Source: Sphingobacterium sp. UT-1RO-CII-1 (GTDB lineage: Bacteria; Bacteroidota; Bacteroidia; Sphingobacteriales; Sphingobacteriaceae). From it: a stretch of DNA of 64,000 nucleotides. A program made the position numbers and the translations under genes. The notes beneath the pieces were generated by a model. That model did not search any database, had not been told where the DNA came from, and saw only the letters and a program-made list of their open reading frames with translations. This document shows positions 55,158 to 64,000 of the stretch, one piece after another. The stretch lies in assembly GCF_026711005.1 (NCBI RefSeq), contig NZ_JAPPVJ010000008.1:62001-126000 (forward strand). Reading direction: 5' to 3'. Within the stretch, counting starts at the first letter, position 1. Each line of letters starts with the position of its first letter.

Positions 55158-55835
55158 ATGTCTACATCTAAACATTTAATTGCGCCTTCTGTATTGGCAG
55201 CAGATTTTGCAGACCTTTCTACTGATATTCAGATGGTAAACGAAAGTGAAGCAGATTGGTTTCATATAGATATCATGGATGGAGTATTTGTGCCTAATAT
55301 TTCCTTTGGTTTTCCTGTAATGCAGGCAATATCTAAATATGCTAAAAAGCCTTTGGATGTACATTTGATGATAGTTGATCCAGATCGTTATTTGAAATTA
55401 TGCAAAGATTCGGGTGCAGATATAATAACTGTTCATTATGAGGCTTGCACACACTTGCATAGGACTTTATCTGCAATTAGAGAGCTAGGTTGCAAAGCCG
55501 GAGTCGCTTTAAATCCCCATACTTCTGTTGGCCTATTGAAGGACATTATTAAAGATATAGATTTAGTTTGCTTAATGTCGGTGAATCCAGGGTTTGGTGG
55601 ACAGAAATTTATTGAACAAACATATTCTAAAATAACGGAATTAAGAAGTCTAGCAGCAGGAGTAAATGATGCTTTATTGATTGAAATAGATGGAGGGGTA
55701 GGTGAAAATAACATAGCTCAATTGGTCGATGCAGGAGCGGATGTATTGGTTGCAGGAAGCAGTGTGTTTGCATCAAAGGATCCTAAAGCTACGATCTCTG
55801 CTTTGAAAAAAGCAAAGTTTACAAGCTTTATATAA
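55158..55835 (+). CDS. rpe: Ribulose-phosphate 3-epimerase
   Basis: Rpe interconverts ribulose-5- and xylulose-5-phosphate in the pentose phosphate pathway. The 225-residue TIM barrel has APSVLAADF, FHIDIMDGVFVPNISFG with metal ligands, PLDVHLMI, and SVNPGFGGQKFI. The end VLVAGSSVFA is typical. Monocistronic, divergent from the PgpH-like gene. Confidence 0.96.
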   Translation: MSTSKHLIAPSVLAADFADLSTDIQMVNESEADWFHIDIMDGVFVPNISFGFPVMQAISKYAKKPLDVHLMIVDPDRYLKLCKDSGADIITVHYEACTHLHRTLSAIRELGCKAGVALNPHTSVGLLKDIIKDIDLVCLMSVNPGFGGQKFIEQTYSKITELRSLAAGVNDALLIEIDGGVGENNIAQLVDAGADVLVAGSSVFASKDPKATISALKKAKFTSFI

Positions 55836-56104
55836 ACTAGTATACTATTTAATCAAAATAGGTAATTTATCAGTGTATAAAACCTTTGATCTAAATGTTT
55901 AATTAGATTTGGGAAATAAGGATGGTCTATAACAAGGAGTTAGTGTATAAAAAATATCTTCTTGTTTGGATTTGTTCCAAATTACAAGTGGCTAAGGTAT
56001 TCTCCTGTTAAAAACTTATTCTTTTTTGTATTTTTGTTTAAAGGAGCAGAATATGCTGAACTTTAAAAGTTAAAAAGAGTACATCAAACTAAATTAATAT
56101 ATAA

Positions 56105-58366
56105 ATGGCTTTTGATATAGAAATGATCAAGAAGGTTTATAGCCAATATGGCGAGCGCATCGCTGCTGCTCGTAAAGTGGAGAATAAACCTTTGACCCTA
56201 TCTGAGAAGATATTGTATGCTCACTTATGGAGTGGAAATGCTACGGAAGCGTATGAGCGTGGAGAGTCTTATGTAGACTTTGCCCCTGATCGTGTTGCGA
56301 TGCAGGATGCTACAGCACAAATGGCCTTACTGCAGTTCATGCAAGCGGGACGCCCGAAAGTAGCAGTTCCTTCAACTGTTCACTGTGACCACTTAATTCA
56401 GGCTAGAGATGGTGCTGAGCAAGATTTGATTCGCGCTAATAAAGAAAGTTCAGAAGTATTTAACTTTTTATCTTCTGTTTCTAATAAGTATGGTATAGGT
56501 TTCTGGAAACCCGGTGCAGGTATTATTCACCAAGTTGTCTTAGAAAATTATGCTTTTCCAGGTGGTTTAATGATCGGTACTGATTCTCACACTGTTAATG
56601 CTGGTGGATTAGGCATGTTAGCTATAGGTGTAGGAGGAGCTGATGCATGTGATGTTATGGCGGGTTTGCCTTGGGAACTTAAATTTCCAAAACTTATCGG
56701 TGTGAAGTTAACTGGTAAATTATCCGGTTGGGCATCACCTAAAGATGTAATTCTTAAAGTTGCAGGTATTCTTACTGTTAAAGGTGGAACTGGTGCTATT
56801 GTTGAGTATTTTGGGGAAGGTGCTGAATCACTCTCATGTTCAGGTAAAGGTACAATCTGTAATATGGGGGCTGAAATTGGTGCGACAACTTCAACTTTTG
56901 GTTACGACGCTTCAATGGAGCGTTATTTGCGCGCTACAGGACGCGCGGAGGTGGCTGATGGTGCAAATGCTATAAAGGAACATTTAATTGCTGATGCTGA
57001 GGTTTACGCAAACCCAGAGCAATTTTTCGATCAATTAATTGAAATTAACCTTTCGGAGTTAGAACCATCAATGAATGGACCTTTTTCTCCGGATTTATAT
57101 ACACCACTTTCTCGCATGCGTGAGGAGGCAGGGAAAAATGGATGGCCTACAAAGGTAGAGTGGGGGCTAATCGGATCTTGTACAAACTCTTCTTATGAAG
57201 ATTTGTCTCGTGCGGCTTCTATTGCAAAGCAAGCTGTAGAGAAAGGTTTAGTCACAAAAGCAGAATTTGGTATCAACCCAGGGTCTGAGCAAGTAAGATA
57301 TACTGCTGCTCGTGATGGCTTCTTGAAAACTTTTGAAGATTTAAATGCTACAATCTTTACAAATGCGTGTGGACCTTGTATCGGTATGTGGGATCGTGCA
57401 GGTGCGGATAAGGAGGAGAAAAATACAATTGTACATTCATTTAATCGTAACTTTGCTAAACGAGCTGATGGTAACCCCAATACATATGCTTTTGTTACGT
57501 CACCGGAAATTGTTGCTGCTATCGCCATATCAGGAGATTTAGGTTTTAACCCTATGACTGATACGTTAACAAACAAGAACGGAGAGCAGGTTAAACTTGA
57601 CCCACCAACAGGGTTTGAATTGCCTGAAAAGGGATTTGCAGTAGAAGATGCAGGTTATCAAGCACCAGCTGCTGATGGAAGTCAAGTTGTTGTGGATGTT
57701 TCCCCAACTTCAGATCGCTTACAGTTGTTAGAACCATTTGAACCATGGGAAGGTACTGATCTAAAGGGATTAAAGCTCCTGATTAAGGCAAAAGGCAAGT
57801 GTACAACAGATCACATATCTATGGCTGGACCGTGGTTAAAGTATCGTGGACATTTAGATAACATTTCTAATAATATGTTGATTGGTGCTGTTAACTATTA
57901 TAATGATAAAACAGATCATGTTAAGAACCAGCTGTCTGGTGAATATGCTGCAGTTCCTGCAACCCAAAGAGCTTATAAAGCAGCAGGTATTGGTTCAATT
58001 GTAGTAGGCGATGAGAATTATGGCGAAGGGTCTTCTCGTGAACATGCAGCGATGGAACCTCGTCATCTAGGTGTGCGTGCTGTTTTAGTAAAATCATTTG
58101 CTCGTATTCACGAAACAAACTTGAAGAAACAAGGAATGCTTGGTTTGACGTTTGTTGATAAAGATGATTATGACAAAATCCAAGAGGATGATAGTATTGA
58201 TATCATAGGTTTAACGGAATTTACGCCAGGAAAGCCTTTGACAGTAGTGCTTAATCATGCAGATGGATCAAAAGATGAAATCTTAGTGAACCACACATAT
58301 AATGCACAGCAAATAGAGTGGTTTAAAGCCGGCGGAGCGTTAAATATCATCCGTAAAGGGCAGTAA
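56105..58366 (+). CDS. acnA: Aconitate hydratase (mitochondrial type)
   Basis: The 753-residue enzyme interconverts citrate and isocitrate in the TCA cycle using a [4Fe-4S] cluster. The cysteine ligands are Cys359 (GSCTNSS), Cys422 and Cys425 (ACGPCIG). The region TVHCDHLIQA and the substrate loop MIGTDSHTVNAGGLG are present. The size and cysteine spacing match mitochondrial aconitase rather than AcnB. The swivel domain ends with NYGEGSSREHAAMEPR. Its Fe-S cluster makes it a likely superoxide target, relevant to the SODs. The symbol is a working name. Confidence 0.96.
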   Translation: MAFDIEMIKKVYSQYGERIAAARKVENKPLTLSEKILYAHLWSGNATEAYERGESYVDFAPDRVAMQDATAQMALLQFMQAGRPKVAVPSTVHCDHLIQARDGAEQDLIRANKESSEVFNFLSSVSNKYGIGFWKPGAGIIHQVVLENYAFPGGLMIGTDSHTVNAGGLGMLAIGVGGADACDVMAGLPWELKFPKLIGVKLTGKLSGWASPKDVILKVAGILTVKGGTGAIVEYFGEGAESLSCSGKGTICNMGAEIGATTSTFGYDASMERYLRATGRAEVADGANAIKEHLIADAEVYANPEQFFDQLIEINLSELEPSMNGPFSPDLYTPLSRMREEAGKNGWPTKVEWGLIGSCTNSSYEDLSRAASIAKQAVEKGLVTKAEFGINPGSEQVRYTAARDGFLKTFEDLNATIFTNACGPCIGMWDRAGADKEEKNTIVHSFNRNFAKRADGNPNTYAFVTSPEIVAAIAISGDLGFNPMTDTLTNKNGEQVKLDPPTGFELPEKGFAVEDAGYQAPAADGSQVVVDVSPTSDRLQLLEPFEPWEGTDLKGLKLLIKAKGKCTTDHISMAGPWLKYRGHLDNISNNMLIGAVNYYNDKTDHVKNQLSGEYAAVPATQRAYKAAGIGSIVVGDENYGEGSSREHAAMEPRHLGVRAVLVKSFARIHETNLKKQGMLGLTFVDKDDYDKIQEDDSIDIIGLTEFTPGKPLTVVLNHADGSKDEILVNHTYNAQQIEWFKAGGALNIIRKGQ

Positions 58367-58385
58367 TAATATTCAATACATGTGA

Positions 58386-58419
58386 TAGTAGCCTCGTCTC
58401 ATGAGGCTACTATTTTTTT
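58386..58419 (+). terminator. Terminator after aconitase
   Basis: TAGTAGCCTC and GAGGCTACTA form a 10-bp stem around GTCTCAT, followed by seven T, 20 bases past the stop. Confidence 0.9.
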
Positions 58420-58578
58420 AACTGTATAAGTAACTCTTTGTACTGAAATTAACCCCTTTTATGTATTAAAGAGTATAAAAAAAATATATAACTATATGAA
58501 ATATTCGAACTATAGCCCATAGAATAGGTTAGAACTTACGATATTTCATGTAGCAATTGAACATCTGATAATATAAAT

Positions 58579-59454
58579 ATGAAGTATATTTTATGGTTTT
58601 TGTTAGCTGCCCTGATAGGGACGACTCAGGTAATAGCTCAGGATAATGAAGGTATTATTAAAAGAGGTATCTTCAAGCCAAAAAATCAACGAACAGAAAG
58701 TAATAAAGGTAAATTTTTTATTCACTGGGGTTATAATTTTTCGTCCTATAATAAGTCAGATATACATTTCAAAGGCACAGGCTATGATTTTACTTTGCAT
58801 AATGTTAAAGCTGGAGATAGGCCTTCTAAATTGTCATTGGATTATATAAATCCCGCAAGGATCACGATTCCACAGTTTAATTTTCACTTTGGTTACTTCT
58901 TTAAAGATAATTATACCATTTCGTTGGGGTGGGATCATATGAAATATGTAATGGATATTCCTCAACGTGTTAGAATAACAGGTTTTATTGAAGATCATGT
59001 TTCAGAACCAGGAATACCAACAGGAGATAAAGCGGGAACCTATGATGGAGAATATATTGAAGTTGATGCAGATATGCTGACCTTTGAGCATACAGATGGC
59101 TATAATTTTGCATCTGTAGGTATTGAGCGTTATGATGATGTTCTCGTGAATCATAAGGGGAAACAAGTTTTGACCATGGAAACAGGTTTAGATGTAGGGT
59201 TGATAGTCCCTCGCTCAGATGTTCGTTTCTTCGGAGAGGGTAAAAACCACTATTGGAATATTGCGGGATACGGAGCTTCGGCGAAAGCAGGGATACAATA
59301 TCGTTTCTGGAAAGGAATGTATTTTCAGGGAAGTTATAAAATAGGAAACACCCAAATGAATAGTATACGCACAACAGGGCGAAGGGGAATTGATAATGCC
59401 AAACAAAATATTTGGTTTTTTGAAAACTACTGGGTTTTAGGGGTTCGCTTCTAA
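58579..59454 (+). CDS. Outer-membrane beta-barrel-like protein
   Basis: The 291-residue protein has a signal peptide (LWFLLAALIGTTQVIAQ). The mature chain has strands such as GKFFIHWGYNFSSYN, FNFHFGYFFKDNYTISLGWD and GYGASAKAGIQYRFW, and ends in VLGVRF, a typical outer-membrane barrel terminus. No family name is assigned. Function is unknown. It lies alone between terminators. Confidence 0.72.
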   Translation: MKYILWFLLAALIGTTQVIAQDNEGIIKRGIFKPKNQRTESNKGKFFIHWGYNFSSYNKSDIHFKGTGYDFTLHNVKAGDRPSKLSLDYINPARITIPQFNFHFGYFFKDNYTISLGWDHMKYVMDIPQRVRITGFIEDHVSEPGIPTGDKAGTYDGEYIEVDADMLTFEHTDGYNFASVGIERYDDVLVNHKGKQVLTMETGLDVGLIVPRSDVRFFGEGKNHYWNIAGYGASAKAGIQYRFWKGMYFQGSYKIGNTQMNSIRTTGRRGIDNAKQNIWFFENYWVLGVRF

Positions 59455-59479
59455 TTTTAAGTATTTAAAGATTGTTATT

Positions 59480-59512
59480 AAAAAAGCTTCTGGTTAACAG
59501 AAGCTTTTTTTT
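59480..59512 (+). terminator. Terminator after the barrel protein gene
   Basis: AAAAAAGCTTCTG and CAGAAGCTTTTTT form a 13-bp stem around GTTAA with a T-run, 25 bases past the stop. Confidence 0.9.
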
Positions 59513-59645
59513 ATATACTATTATAGAGTAGTTAATTAGTTTTATTTTTTTACGGGAATATTTACTGGTGGATGAACATTAAGCATTCTGATTTGTTATT
59601 TATATAAAAGCTAAATGTTTATTTATTATTTCTAAAACAAATAAA

Positions 59646-60440
59646 ATGGAAAGAGAAGTAAAGTTATACATGTTTCAAACAGGTGTTTTAAAATGCAGGG
59701 AAAATAATATTAAGATGAATGCGTCTTTAGACCCTTATGAAATTCCCGTACCATGGTATTTGATAACACACCCTAAAGGGAATGTGGTTATTGACGGAGG
59801 AAATGCGGTGGAGTGTGCGCTAGATCCTGTAAGTCATTGGGGGAATATTACTGAAGTTTATTGGCCAGTAATGGATTCTAGTGAAGGATGTGTAGAAACT
59901 CTAATGAATATGGGGATTGAGTGCGAAAGTGTTCGTTATGTATTACAGTCGCATTTACACTTAGATCATACTGGCGCAGTAGGCCGTTTTCCTAACGCTA
60001 CACATGTAGTGCAACGCTCCGAGTATGCTTATGCTTTTACACCAGACTGGTTTGCTGCAGGTGGATATATACGTAAAGATTTTGATAAACCAAATCTAAA
60101 GTGGCATTTTTTGGAACTAGATTTTAATGATATATATGATTTGTATGGTGATGGGGTGGTAAGGATAATACCTACACCTGGACATTCACCAGGACATTGT
60201 AGTTTTTTGATAACACTTCCTAATTCAGGTAGTATTTTAATAGCGGTAGATGCTGCTTATACAACTGAACATTGGGATGAAAGGGTATTACCAGGCTTTT
60301 TAGCTTCTGCGGTTGATTCGGTTAGGTCGGTGAAGAAGCTCCACGAAATAGCAGCTAAGTATGACGCTATGGTAGTTACGGGGCACGACCCTATAAAGTG
60401 GGAAACCTTTAGAAAAGGACCAGAGGCCTTTTATGGATAG
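59646..60440 (+). CDS. Metallo-beta-lactamase-fold lactonase (AttM/BlcC-like)
   Basis: The 264-residue enzyme has the metal motif H103-L-H105-L-D107-H108 (SHLHLDHTGA), further ligands in PTPGHSPGH and AVDAAY, and TGHDP near the end. The overall pattern and length match AttM/BlcC and AiiA, which open gamma-butyrolactone or acyl-homoserine lactone rings. The following genes fit gamma-butyrolactone rather than quorum quenching. It lies 45 bases before the alcohol dehydrogenase gene. Confidence 0.88.
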   Translation: MEREVKLYMFQTGVLKCRENNIKMNASLDPYEIPVPWYLITHPKGNVVIDGGNAVECALDPVSHWGNITEVYWPVMDSSEGCVETLMNMGIECESVRYVLQSHLHLDHTGAVGRFPNATHVVQRSEYAYAFTPDWFAAGGYIRKDFDKPNLKWHFLELDFNDIYDLYGDGVVRIIPTPGHSPGHCSFLITLPNSGSILIAVDAAYTTEHWDERVLPGFLASAVDSVRSVKKLHEIAAKYDAMVVTGHDPIKWETFRKGPEAFYG

Positions 60441-60485
60441 GGGAGTTCTTGATACGAAAAAGTAGAAACGAATAATTAAATAGTT

Positions 60486-61622
60486 ATGAGAGTTAAAGCA
60501 GCTGTGTTGCATCAAAGCGGCGGACATAAAAGACCCTATAAAGATTCGAAGCCTTTACAGATTGAAGAAATTATCTTAGAAAAACCAGGAAAAGAGGAGG
60601 TTATTGTACAGATAAAAGCTGCAGGTTTATGCCATTCAGATCTGTCGGTTATTGATGGCAATAGGATACGTCCTATGCCTATGGTATTAGGGCATGAAGC
60701 TTCCGGTATTATAGTAGAATTGGGTGAAGATGTGAAAGGGTTCGAAGTGGGAGATCATGTGGTATTTGCTTTTTTACCATCTTGCGGACATTGTGACTAT
60801 TGTATGTCAGGACGACCTGCTCTCTGCGATACGGGTGCTAAAGCCAATAATGAAGGAATGTTGTTGAATGGAGATAGGAAGATTAAAAACGAAAATGGCG
60901 AAGAGTATTTTCATCATTTAGGAGTTTCGGGGTTTGCTGAATACACTGTTGCTTCCGTTTACTCTTTAGTTAAGATTGAGAAGGAATATCCCTTTGAAGT
61001 AGCTGCTTTGTTTGGGTGTGCAGTGATGACGGGTATGGGCGCTGTTGTACATACGGCAAAGTTGACAGCGGGAGAATCTCTATTAGTCGTTGGTTTAGGC
61101 GGAGTAGGCTTATCTGCAGTGCTGGGTGCGAAAGCTGCCGGAGCTTCACAAATTATTGCAGCAGATGTGTCGGATTCGAAGTTGGTTGTGGCAAAAGAAT
61201 TCGGAGCTACAGATATTATTAATTCAGGGGAGGAATGTGCAATGGACAAATTAAAGCAAAGGATAACACGTGGAGGTGTTGACAAATCAGTAGAGTTTGC
61301 GGGAGCAATGGCAGCTTTAGACTTTGCGTTTAATGCAACTAAAAAGGGGGGAGTCACGGTAACAGGGGCTCTGCCACATCCAGATGCTCGGTTGAGTTTG
61401 AATCCCTTGACTTTGGTGGGGCAGGAGAAAAGTTTAAAAGGGTGTTATTTAGGAAGCTGTGTCCCTGCTATAGATATTCCTAACTTTTTAGCTTTGTATC
61501 GTAATGGCAATTTACCTGTGGACAAATTGATCACTCACCGTCTGAAGCTGGAGGATATAAATGAAGGTTTTGATCGATTGGCTAGTGGGGAAGCAATTCG
61601 GCAAGTAATAGTTTTTGATTAA
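60486..61622 (+). CDS. Zinc-dependent alcohol dehydrogenase
   Basis: The 378-residue medium-chain dehydrogenase has catalytic zinc in AGLCHSDLSV and GHEASG, structural zinc in CGHCDYCMSGRPALC, and the coenzyme loop VVGLGGVGLSAVLGAKAAGA. It likely oxidises a primary alcohol to aldehyde with NAD. Between a lactonase and a semialdehyde dehydrogenase, gamma-hydroxybutyrate is the best-fitting substrate. Agrobacterium BlcB is an iron-type enzyme, so this would be a replacement. Confidence 0.9.
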   Translation: MRVKAAVLHQSGGHKRPYKDSKPLQIEEIILEKPGKEEVIVQIKAAGLCHSDLSVIDGNRIRPMPMVLGHEASGIIVELGEDVKGFEVGDHVVFAFLPSCGHCDYCMSGRPALCDTGAKANNEGMLLNGDRKIKNENGEEYFHHLGVSGFAEYTVASVYSLVKIEKEYPFEVAALFGCAVMTGMGAVVHTAKLTAGESLLVVGLGGVGLSAVLGAKAAGASQIIAADVSDSKLVVAKEFGATDIINSGEECAMDKLKQRITRGGVDKSVEFAGAMAALDFAFNATKKGGVTVTGALPHPDARLSLNPLTLVGQEKSLKGCYLGSCVPAIDIPNFLALYRNGNLPVDKLITHRLKLEDINEGFDRLASGEAIRQVIVFD

Positions 61623-61636
61623 TTAAGTGGAGTTTT

Positions 61637-63079
61637 ATGGATAATTATAAAGATTTGATTTTTGATAAATCTTTTGTTAATGGAAAATGGCAACATGTTG
61701 GAGATAGTAAAATTGAGATAAAGAATCCGGTAGATTTATCTGTTATTGTAAGTGTATATGATGAAGGACGTGATTTGATTAATCAAGCAATTGATGCTGC
61801 ATATACGGCTTTCCCTTTGTGGAAGAAAAAATCAGCCAAGGAACGCAGTGTGGTTTTGAAGCGTTGGTTTCAGTTAATTCATGAATATAAAGAGGAAATT
61901 GCAATAATAATGACTTTAGAAAGTGGCAAGCCTATATCTGAAAGTCGTGGTGAGGTAGATTACGGTGCAGCTTATATTGAGTGGTTCGCAGAGGAAGCAA
62001 AACGTAATTATGGTGATAGTATACCTGGCTTTACTGCAGATAAACGTATTATAACAATAAAAGAGCCTATAGGAGTAGTAGGCGCAATTACTCCATGGAA
62101 TTTCCCCTTGGCTATGATTACTAGAAAGATAGCGCCTGCGTTAGCAGTTGGGTGTACTGTAGTAGTGAGACCAAGTGAAGAAACGCCCCTTACCGCTTTA
62201 GCTATTTCTCACTTGGCCAATATGGCAGGTGTTCCGCCGGGCGTAATCAATACAGTAGTTGGATCTAATGCATCGGAAATGGGAAAAGAGCTTTGTGAGA
62301 GTAGAAAAGTATCAAAAATATCGTTCACTGGATCGACAAGGGTCGGACAAATTTTAATGGAGCAGTGTGCACCTACATTGAAGAAAATGAGCTTGGAACT
62401 AGGTGGAAATGCTCCTTTCATTGTGTTTGATGATGCAGATGTTATGCTAGCTGTAAAAGGAGTTATAGCTGGTAAGTTTAGGTTTGGTGGGCAAACATGT
62501 GTTTGTGTAAATCGAATTTTAGTACAAGAAGGCATTTATGATGTATTTGTACGAGAACTTTTGGAAGCTGTTCAAAAATTACAATTAGGGAACGGTATGG
62601 ATGAGTCGGTTTCTGTTGGACCATTAATAAATCGGAAGGCAATTGAACGAATGAAAAATTTGTTAATTGATGCTGAAAGAAAAGGTGCTTATATAGCCAC
62701 GGGAGGGAAGGCTGTGGAGCCTCAGTTTTTTCAACCTACTGTAATATTAAATGCTACACCGGATATGATATTCGCAAAAGATGAAATTTTTGGTCCATTA
62801 GCTCCTGTTTTTAAATTCAAGACGGAAGAGGAGGCTATAGTTATGGCAAACGATACCATTTATGGTTTGGCTAGTTATTTTTATACCAATGACTTGAATA
62901 GATCTTGGCGTGTCCGCGATCAGTTGGAGTATGGAATTGTCGGTATTAACGAAGGTCTAATCTCATCGGAAGTCGTACCGTTCGGTGGTGTTAAATATTC
63001 AGGACAAGGAAGGGAGGGGTCAAAGTATGGATTGGATAGTTACGTTGATATCAAATATGTCTGTATTGGGAACGTTTAG
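61637..63079 (+). CDS. NAD(P)-dependent succinate-semialdehyde dehydrogenase-like
   Basis: The 480-residue aldehyde dehydrogenase has ELGGNAPFIVFDDADV with the catalytic glutamate and GGQTCVCVNRI with the catalytic cysteine, and PWNFPLAMITRKIAPALAVG. These match the GabD/SSADH branch (GQTCVC). It would convert succinate semialdehyde to succinate for the TCA cycle. It starts 14 bases after the alcohol dehydrogenase and ends the operon. Confidence 0.92.
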   Translation: MDNYKDLIFDKSFVNGKWQHVGDSKIEIKNPVDLSVIVSVYDEGRDLINQAIDAAYTAFPLWKKKSAKERSVVLKRWFQLIHEYKEEIAIIMTLESGKPISESRGEVDYGAAYIEWFAEEAKRNYGDSIPGFTADKRIITIKEPIGVVGAITPWNFPLAMITRKIAPALAVGCTVVVRPSEETPLTALAISHLANMAGVPPGVINTVVGSNASEMGKELCESRKVSKISFTGSTRVGQILMEQCAPTLKKMSLELGGNAPFIVFDDADVMLAVKGVIAGKFRFGGQTCVCVNRILVQEGIYDVFVRELLEAVQKLQLGNGMDESVSVGPLINRKAIERMKNLLIDAERKGAYIATGGKAVEPQFFQPTVILNATPDMIFAKDEIFGPLAPVFKFKTEEEAIVMANDTIYGLASYFYTNDLNRSWRVRDQLEYGIVGINEGLISSEVVPFGGVKYSGQGREGSKYGLDSYVDIKYVCIGNV

Positions 63080-63249
63080 ATAGATAAAATAACAATCATC
63101 GCGCTGAACAAACTTGTTTCTATGATGAGATCTTTATTATTAAGTGTAAGACTGGAATAATAAACTCTAAATAACAACGATATATCATTGTACTTCAGCT
63201 ATTAGATTTTTCCTTGATCGATCTTCAGTGAGAATGGATGTTTTTAAAT

Positions 63250-63283
63250 AAAAAATGCGATAGAATTTCTATCGCATTTTTTT
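63250..63283. terminator. Bidirectional terminator between the lactone operon and fabV
   Basis: AAAAAATGCGATAGAA and TTTCTATCGCATTTTTTT pair with a small loop. It lies 170 bases past the dehydrogenase stop and 14 bases past the fabV stop on the other strand. Confidence 0.85.
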
Positions 63284-63297
63284 AGGAACATAAAATA

Positions 63298-64000
63298 TTA
63301 ACTTTTTATACTAGGGATGTTGACCACTTCATTGGTGTCTGCATCATAGTTAATATTATCAAAGTTGAAGCCGAATAAGTTAAAGAAATCATCTCTATAA
63401 CCTTTGATATCAGATATCTCTTCTAGATTTTCCGTTGTTGCTTTTTGCCACAGCGCATCAACTTCAGCTTGAACATCAGCGCGCATCTCTAAATCGTCTA
63501 CACGTATTCTGCCTTTCTCATCGAGGGTTGGTGTATTATTATTATATAGTTTTTCTGCAAAAAGTCGTTGCATCTGTTCAATAGTACCCTCATGAATTCC
63601 TTTCTCTTTCATGACTTTGTAAAGGAATGATATATATAAAGGAACTACAGGTATTGCAGAACTAGATTGTGTAACTAATGCTTTGTTAACCGAAACATAA
63701 CTAATGCCGTTAAGATCTTGAAGCATATCGTTTAGTACAGTTACTGTGTCTTCCAGATCATCTTTTGCTTTACCTATTGTACCATTTCGGTAAATCGGAT
63801 ATGTTAGTTCTGGACCAATATACGAATAAGCTACTGTTTTTACACCTTCGGCAAGCACGCCTGCTTCTTTTAGCTCTTCTATCCAGAATTTCCAATCTTC
63901 ACCTCCCATAACAGCTATGGTGTTTTCAATATCTTCTTCATTTTCAACAGGCTGTATTGATATGTCAGAAATTACACCAGTATGGAAATCTACTGTTTTA
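63298..64000 (-). CDS. fabV: Trans-2-enoyl-CoA/ACP reductase FabV (5' end outside window)
   Basis: The frame is open to the window edge (about 234 codons seen; N-terminus missing). The segment MGGEDWKFWIEELKEAGVLA, AYSYIGPELTYPIYRNGTIG and NKALVTQSSSAIPVVPLY match the C-terminal half of FabV/Ter reductases. The catalytic Tyr (in AYSYIGP) and Lys of NKALVTQSS are present. It reduces enoyl thioesters with NADH. The internal ATG at 63909 is not the start, because the frame continues upstream with KTVDFHTGVISD. Confidence 0.92.
   Translation of the reverse strand, partial: KTVDFHTGVISDISIQPVENEEDIENTIAVMGGEDWKFWIEELKEAGVLAEGVKTVAYSYIGPELTYPIYRNGTIGKAKDDLEDTVTVLNDMLQDLNGISYVSVNKALVTQSSSAIPVVPLYISFLYKVMKEKGIHEGTIEQMQRLFAEKLYNNNTPTLDEKGRIRVDDLEMRADVQAEVDALWQKATTENLEEISDIKGYRDDFFNLFGFNFDNINYDADTNEVVNIPSIKS

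Noticed and set aside
59646..60440. Lactonase as a dedicated quorum-quenching enzyme
   Set aside because: The two dehydrogenases downstream point to lactone catabolism; no LuxI/LuxR gene lies in the window.

Overview
The window is an ordinary chromosomal stretch of a low-GC Bacteroidota, most likely of the Sphingobacteriaceae type. Evidence: repeated -33/-7 promoters of the Bacteroidota form (TTTG, 19 bases, TAnnTTTG), a MurF-alanine racemase fusion, a one-piece SecDF, a 41-residue bTHX ribosomal protein, a DUF2480 protein, an HMA-AraC regulator and a eukaryote-like class Ia ribonucleotide reductase. There is no rRNA, CRISPR array, insertion sequence or prophage. Most genes are housekeeping, in short operons.

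Layout. 1-6350 (minus): nrdB-nrdA, and upstream an oxidative-stress operon of a 56-residue ORF, Fe-type sodB, a TPR-like gene, a peroxiredoxin and a leucyl aminopeptidase. 6755-8877: tRNA-Pro, a secreted sulfatase, tRNA-Leu and tRNA-Gly. 9055-13274: recX, murF-alr, a DUF502 membrane protein and a histidine-kinase-like protein without its phosphoacceptor. 13676-17896 (minus): di-haem DUF1111 lipoprotein, Rieske protein and porin, then an HMA-AraC regulator and a DUF2007 protein. 18258-23676: an S9 peptidase and the TPP-riboswitch operon thiM-thiE-thiD-tenA. 24583-27150: sodA (Mn type), DUF2480 and an FMN reductase, divergent from a SufR-like Fe-S regulator. 27210-36962: M20 hydrolase, GNAT, fabG, mqo, a second TPP-riboswitch operon (pnuT plus an acyl-CoA-dehydrogenase-fold protein), LLM oxidoreductase, TIGR02757 protein, gap and a thioredoxin-like lipoprotein. 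37220-43677: secDF, an outer-membrane protein, guaB, bTHX and a GyrI-like protein. 43728-52695: a MocR/EamA pair, acetyltransferase, AraC, SIP-like flavoprotein, phospholipase C, SMR transporter, a broken AraC gene and tRNA-Ser beside a partial copy of its own 3' end. 52815-64000: PgpH-like HD protein, rpe, aconitase, an outer-membrane protein, a lactonase-alcohol dehydrogenase-semialdehyde dehydrogenase operon, and the start-truncated end of fabV.

How it works together. Redox and iron defence recurs: two SODs of different metal type, a peroxiredoxin, a Fe-S sensing regulator, haem and Rieske proteins, and two kinds of operator-like dyad. The strongest new signal is the sodA/sufR-like intergenic region. 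It holds a dyad containing CAAC-N6-GTTG, the operator known for cyanobacterial SufR, over the -33 element of the sodA promoter. A weaker second copy lies just before the regulator's own start codon. A different dyad, beginning GTTAGAAT and ending CTAAC, is shared by the sodB operon and the DUF1111 operon, where it fills the -33/-7 spacer. Other items of note are the riboswitch-controlled acyl-CoA-dehydrogenase-like gene and an operon resembling Agrobacterium blcABC for gamma-butyrolactone breakdown.
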